From: CAWEHU01 sp963808965
GTDB taxonomy: Bacteria > Pseudomonadota > Alphaproteobacteria > Acetobacterales > Acetobacteraceae
NCBI GenBank assembly: GCA_963808965.1
Contig: CAWEHU010000024.1
Span: 1 to 64,000 of the forward strand
DNA: 64,000 bases
Direction: 5' to 3'
Made by a program: the position numbers and the translations under genes. Below the pieces are notes generated by a model. That model had not been told where the DNA came from, ran no database searches, and saw only the letters and a list, made by a program, of their open reading frames with translations. This document shows positions 63,749 to 64,000 of this stretch, piece by piece (the stretch's first letter is position 1; the number at the start of each line of letters is the position of its first letter).

Positions 63749-64000
63749 ATGGCCCGAGCTTACTCGAATGACCTGCGCGAACGTGTGGTGGCGGCGGTAG
63801 AACTGGATGGGATGTCCTGTCGCGAGGCGGCAGCTCAGTTCAGCGTTGGCGTGAGCACCGCGATCCGGTGGTTGGCCCGATATCGCGGGAGTGGCAGCGT
63901 GGCTCCGGCCCAGATCGGCGGCTATAGGCCGAAATCGATCGCAGGCGCGCATCGAGACTGGTTGATTGAACGCTGCCGGGCCAGCACTTTCACGCTGCGC
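63749..64000 (+). CDS. IS630-family transposase, 5' part (runs off the window)
   Basis: ATG 63749: MARAYSNDLRERVVAAVELD then GMSCREAAAQFSVGVSTAIR, WLARYRGSGSVAPAQIG and RASTFTLR at the edge. This is the N-terminal helix-turn-helix region of IS630 transposases. The Tc1/mariner catalytic domain lies beyond base 64000. A candidate inverted repeat end is in the AT-rich stretch near 63655-63690, without its mate in the window. Confidence 0.8.
   Translation, partial: MARAYSNDLRERVVAAVELDGMSCREAAAQFSVGVSTAIRWLARYRGSGSVAPAQIGGYRPKSIAGAHRDWLIERCRASTFTLR

Noticed and set aside
1..64000. tRNA, rRNA or CRISPR arrays
   Set aside because: No cloverleaf, rRNA stretch or regular repeat-spacer pattern was seen in the gaps between genes.

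Overview
The window is high-GC bacterial DNA that reads as an alphaproteobacterium, most likely an Acetobacteraceae/Rhodospirillales member. The evidence is the GC-rich codon use, the gene content (DUF1491, dnaG-rpoD, sucC-sucD, a PQQ alcohol dehydrogenase joined to a cytochrome oxidase) and many IS5, IS6, IS110, IS256 and IS630 type elements. No rRNA, tRNA or CRISPR array was seen.

Layout. 1-3.7 kb: formylglycine-generating enzyme, DUF202 protein, arylsulfatase and a membrane protein (sulfatase module, all but the last broken by indels). 3.7-9.5 kb: debris and islands: an intact IS5-type element, remnants of xthA, DUF2924 and dinB, plus an MFS transporter and an AlkB-like dioxygenase. 9.7-15 kb: racemase-like protein, azlCD, two TetR regulators, DUF1491 and an EamA exporter. 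15-21.3 kb: housekeeping block selA, yqeY, dnaG, rpoD, GNAT. 21.4-22.5 kb: fused IS110/IS256 fragments between palindromic repeats. 22.8-26.5 kb: outer-membrane protein, an exported cytochrome P450 and an RluA-type pseudouridine synthase. 26.4-37 kb: surface-polysaccharide locus with rfbB-A-C-D (dTDP-L-rhamnose) and four glycosyltransferases. 37-39 kb: enolase-superfamily enzyme and DUF488.

39-45.5 kb: a tightly overlapping minus-strand operon for periplasmic alcohol oxidation. It encodes oxidase subunit I (5' truncated), subunit III, a small membrane subunit, a c-type cytochrome, a lanthanide-type PQQ dehydrogenase, a second c-type cytochrome, a XoxJ-like binding protein and a GlcG/HbpS protein. 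Electrons would pass from alcohol through PQQ and cytochromes c to the oxidase. 45.5-53.4 kb: decayed mobile DNA (IS remnants, ParD with a short ParE, broken integrase, ParB-LysR chimera) around a DUF899/regulator module. 53.8-57 kb: sucCD, gamma-carbonic anhydrase, YciE/YciF-like protein. 57-63.6 kb: aromatic catabolism: BoxA-like reductase, hpd, Rieske ferredoxin, an HmgA-FahA chimera, an MFS transporter and a LysR regulator. The window ends inside an IS630-type transposase.

Two features need care. First, many otherwise well-conserved genes carry single-base indels, including the essential dnaG, so many frameshifts are probably sequence errors. Second, several open reading frames join halves of unrelated or neighbouring genes, which means real rearrangement or misassembly. 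The observations I rate most worth following are the signal-peptide-bearing P450 and the lanthanide-type dehydrogenase/oxidase operon.
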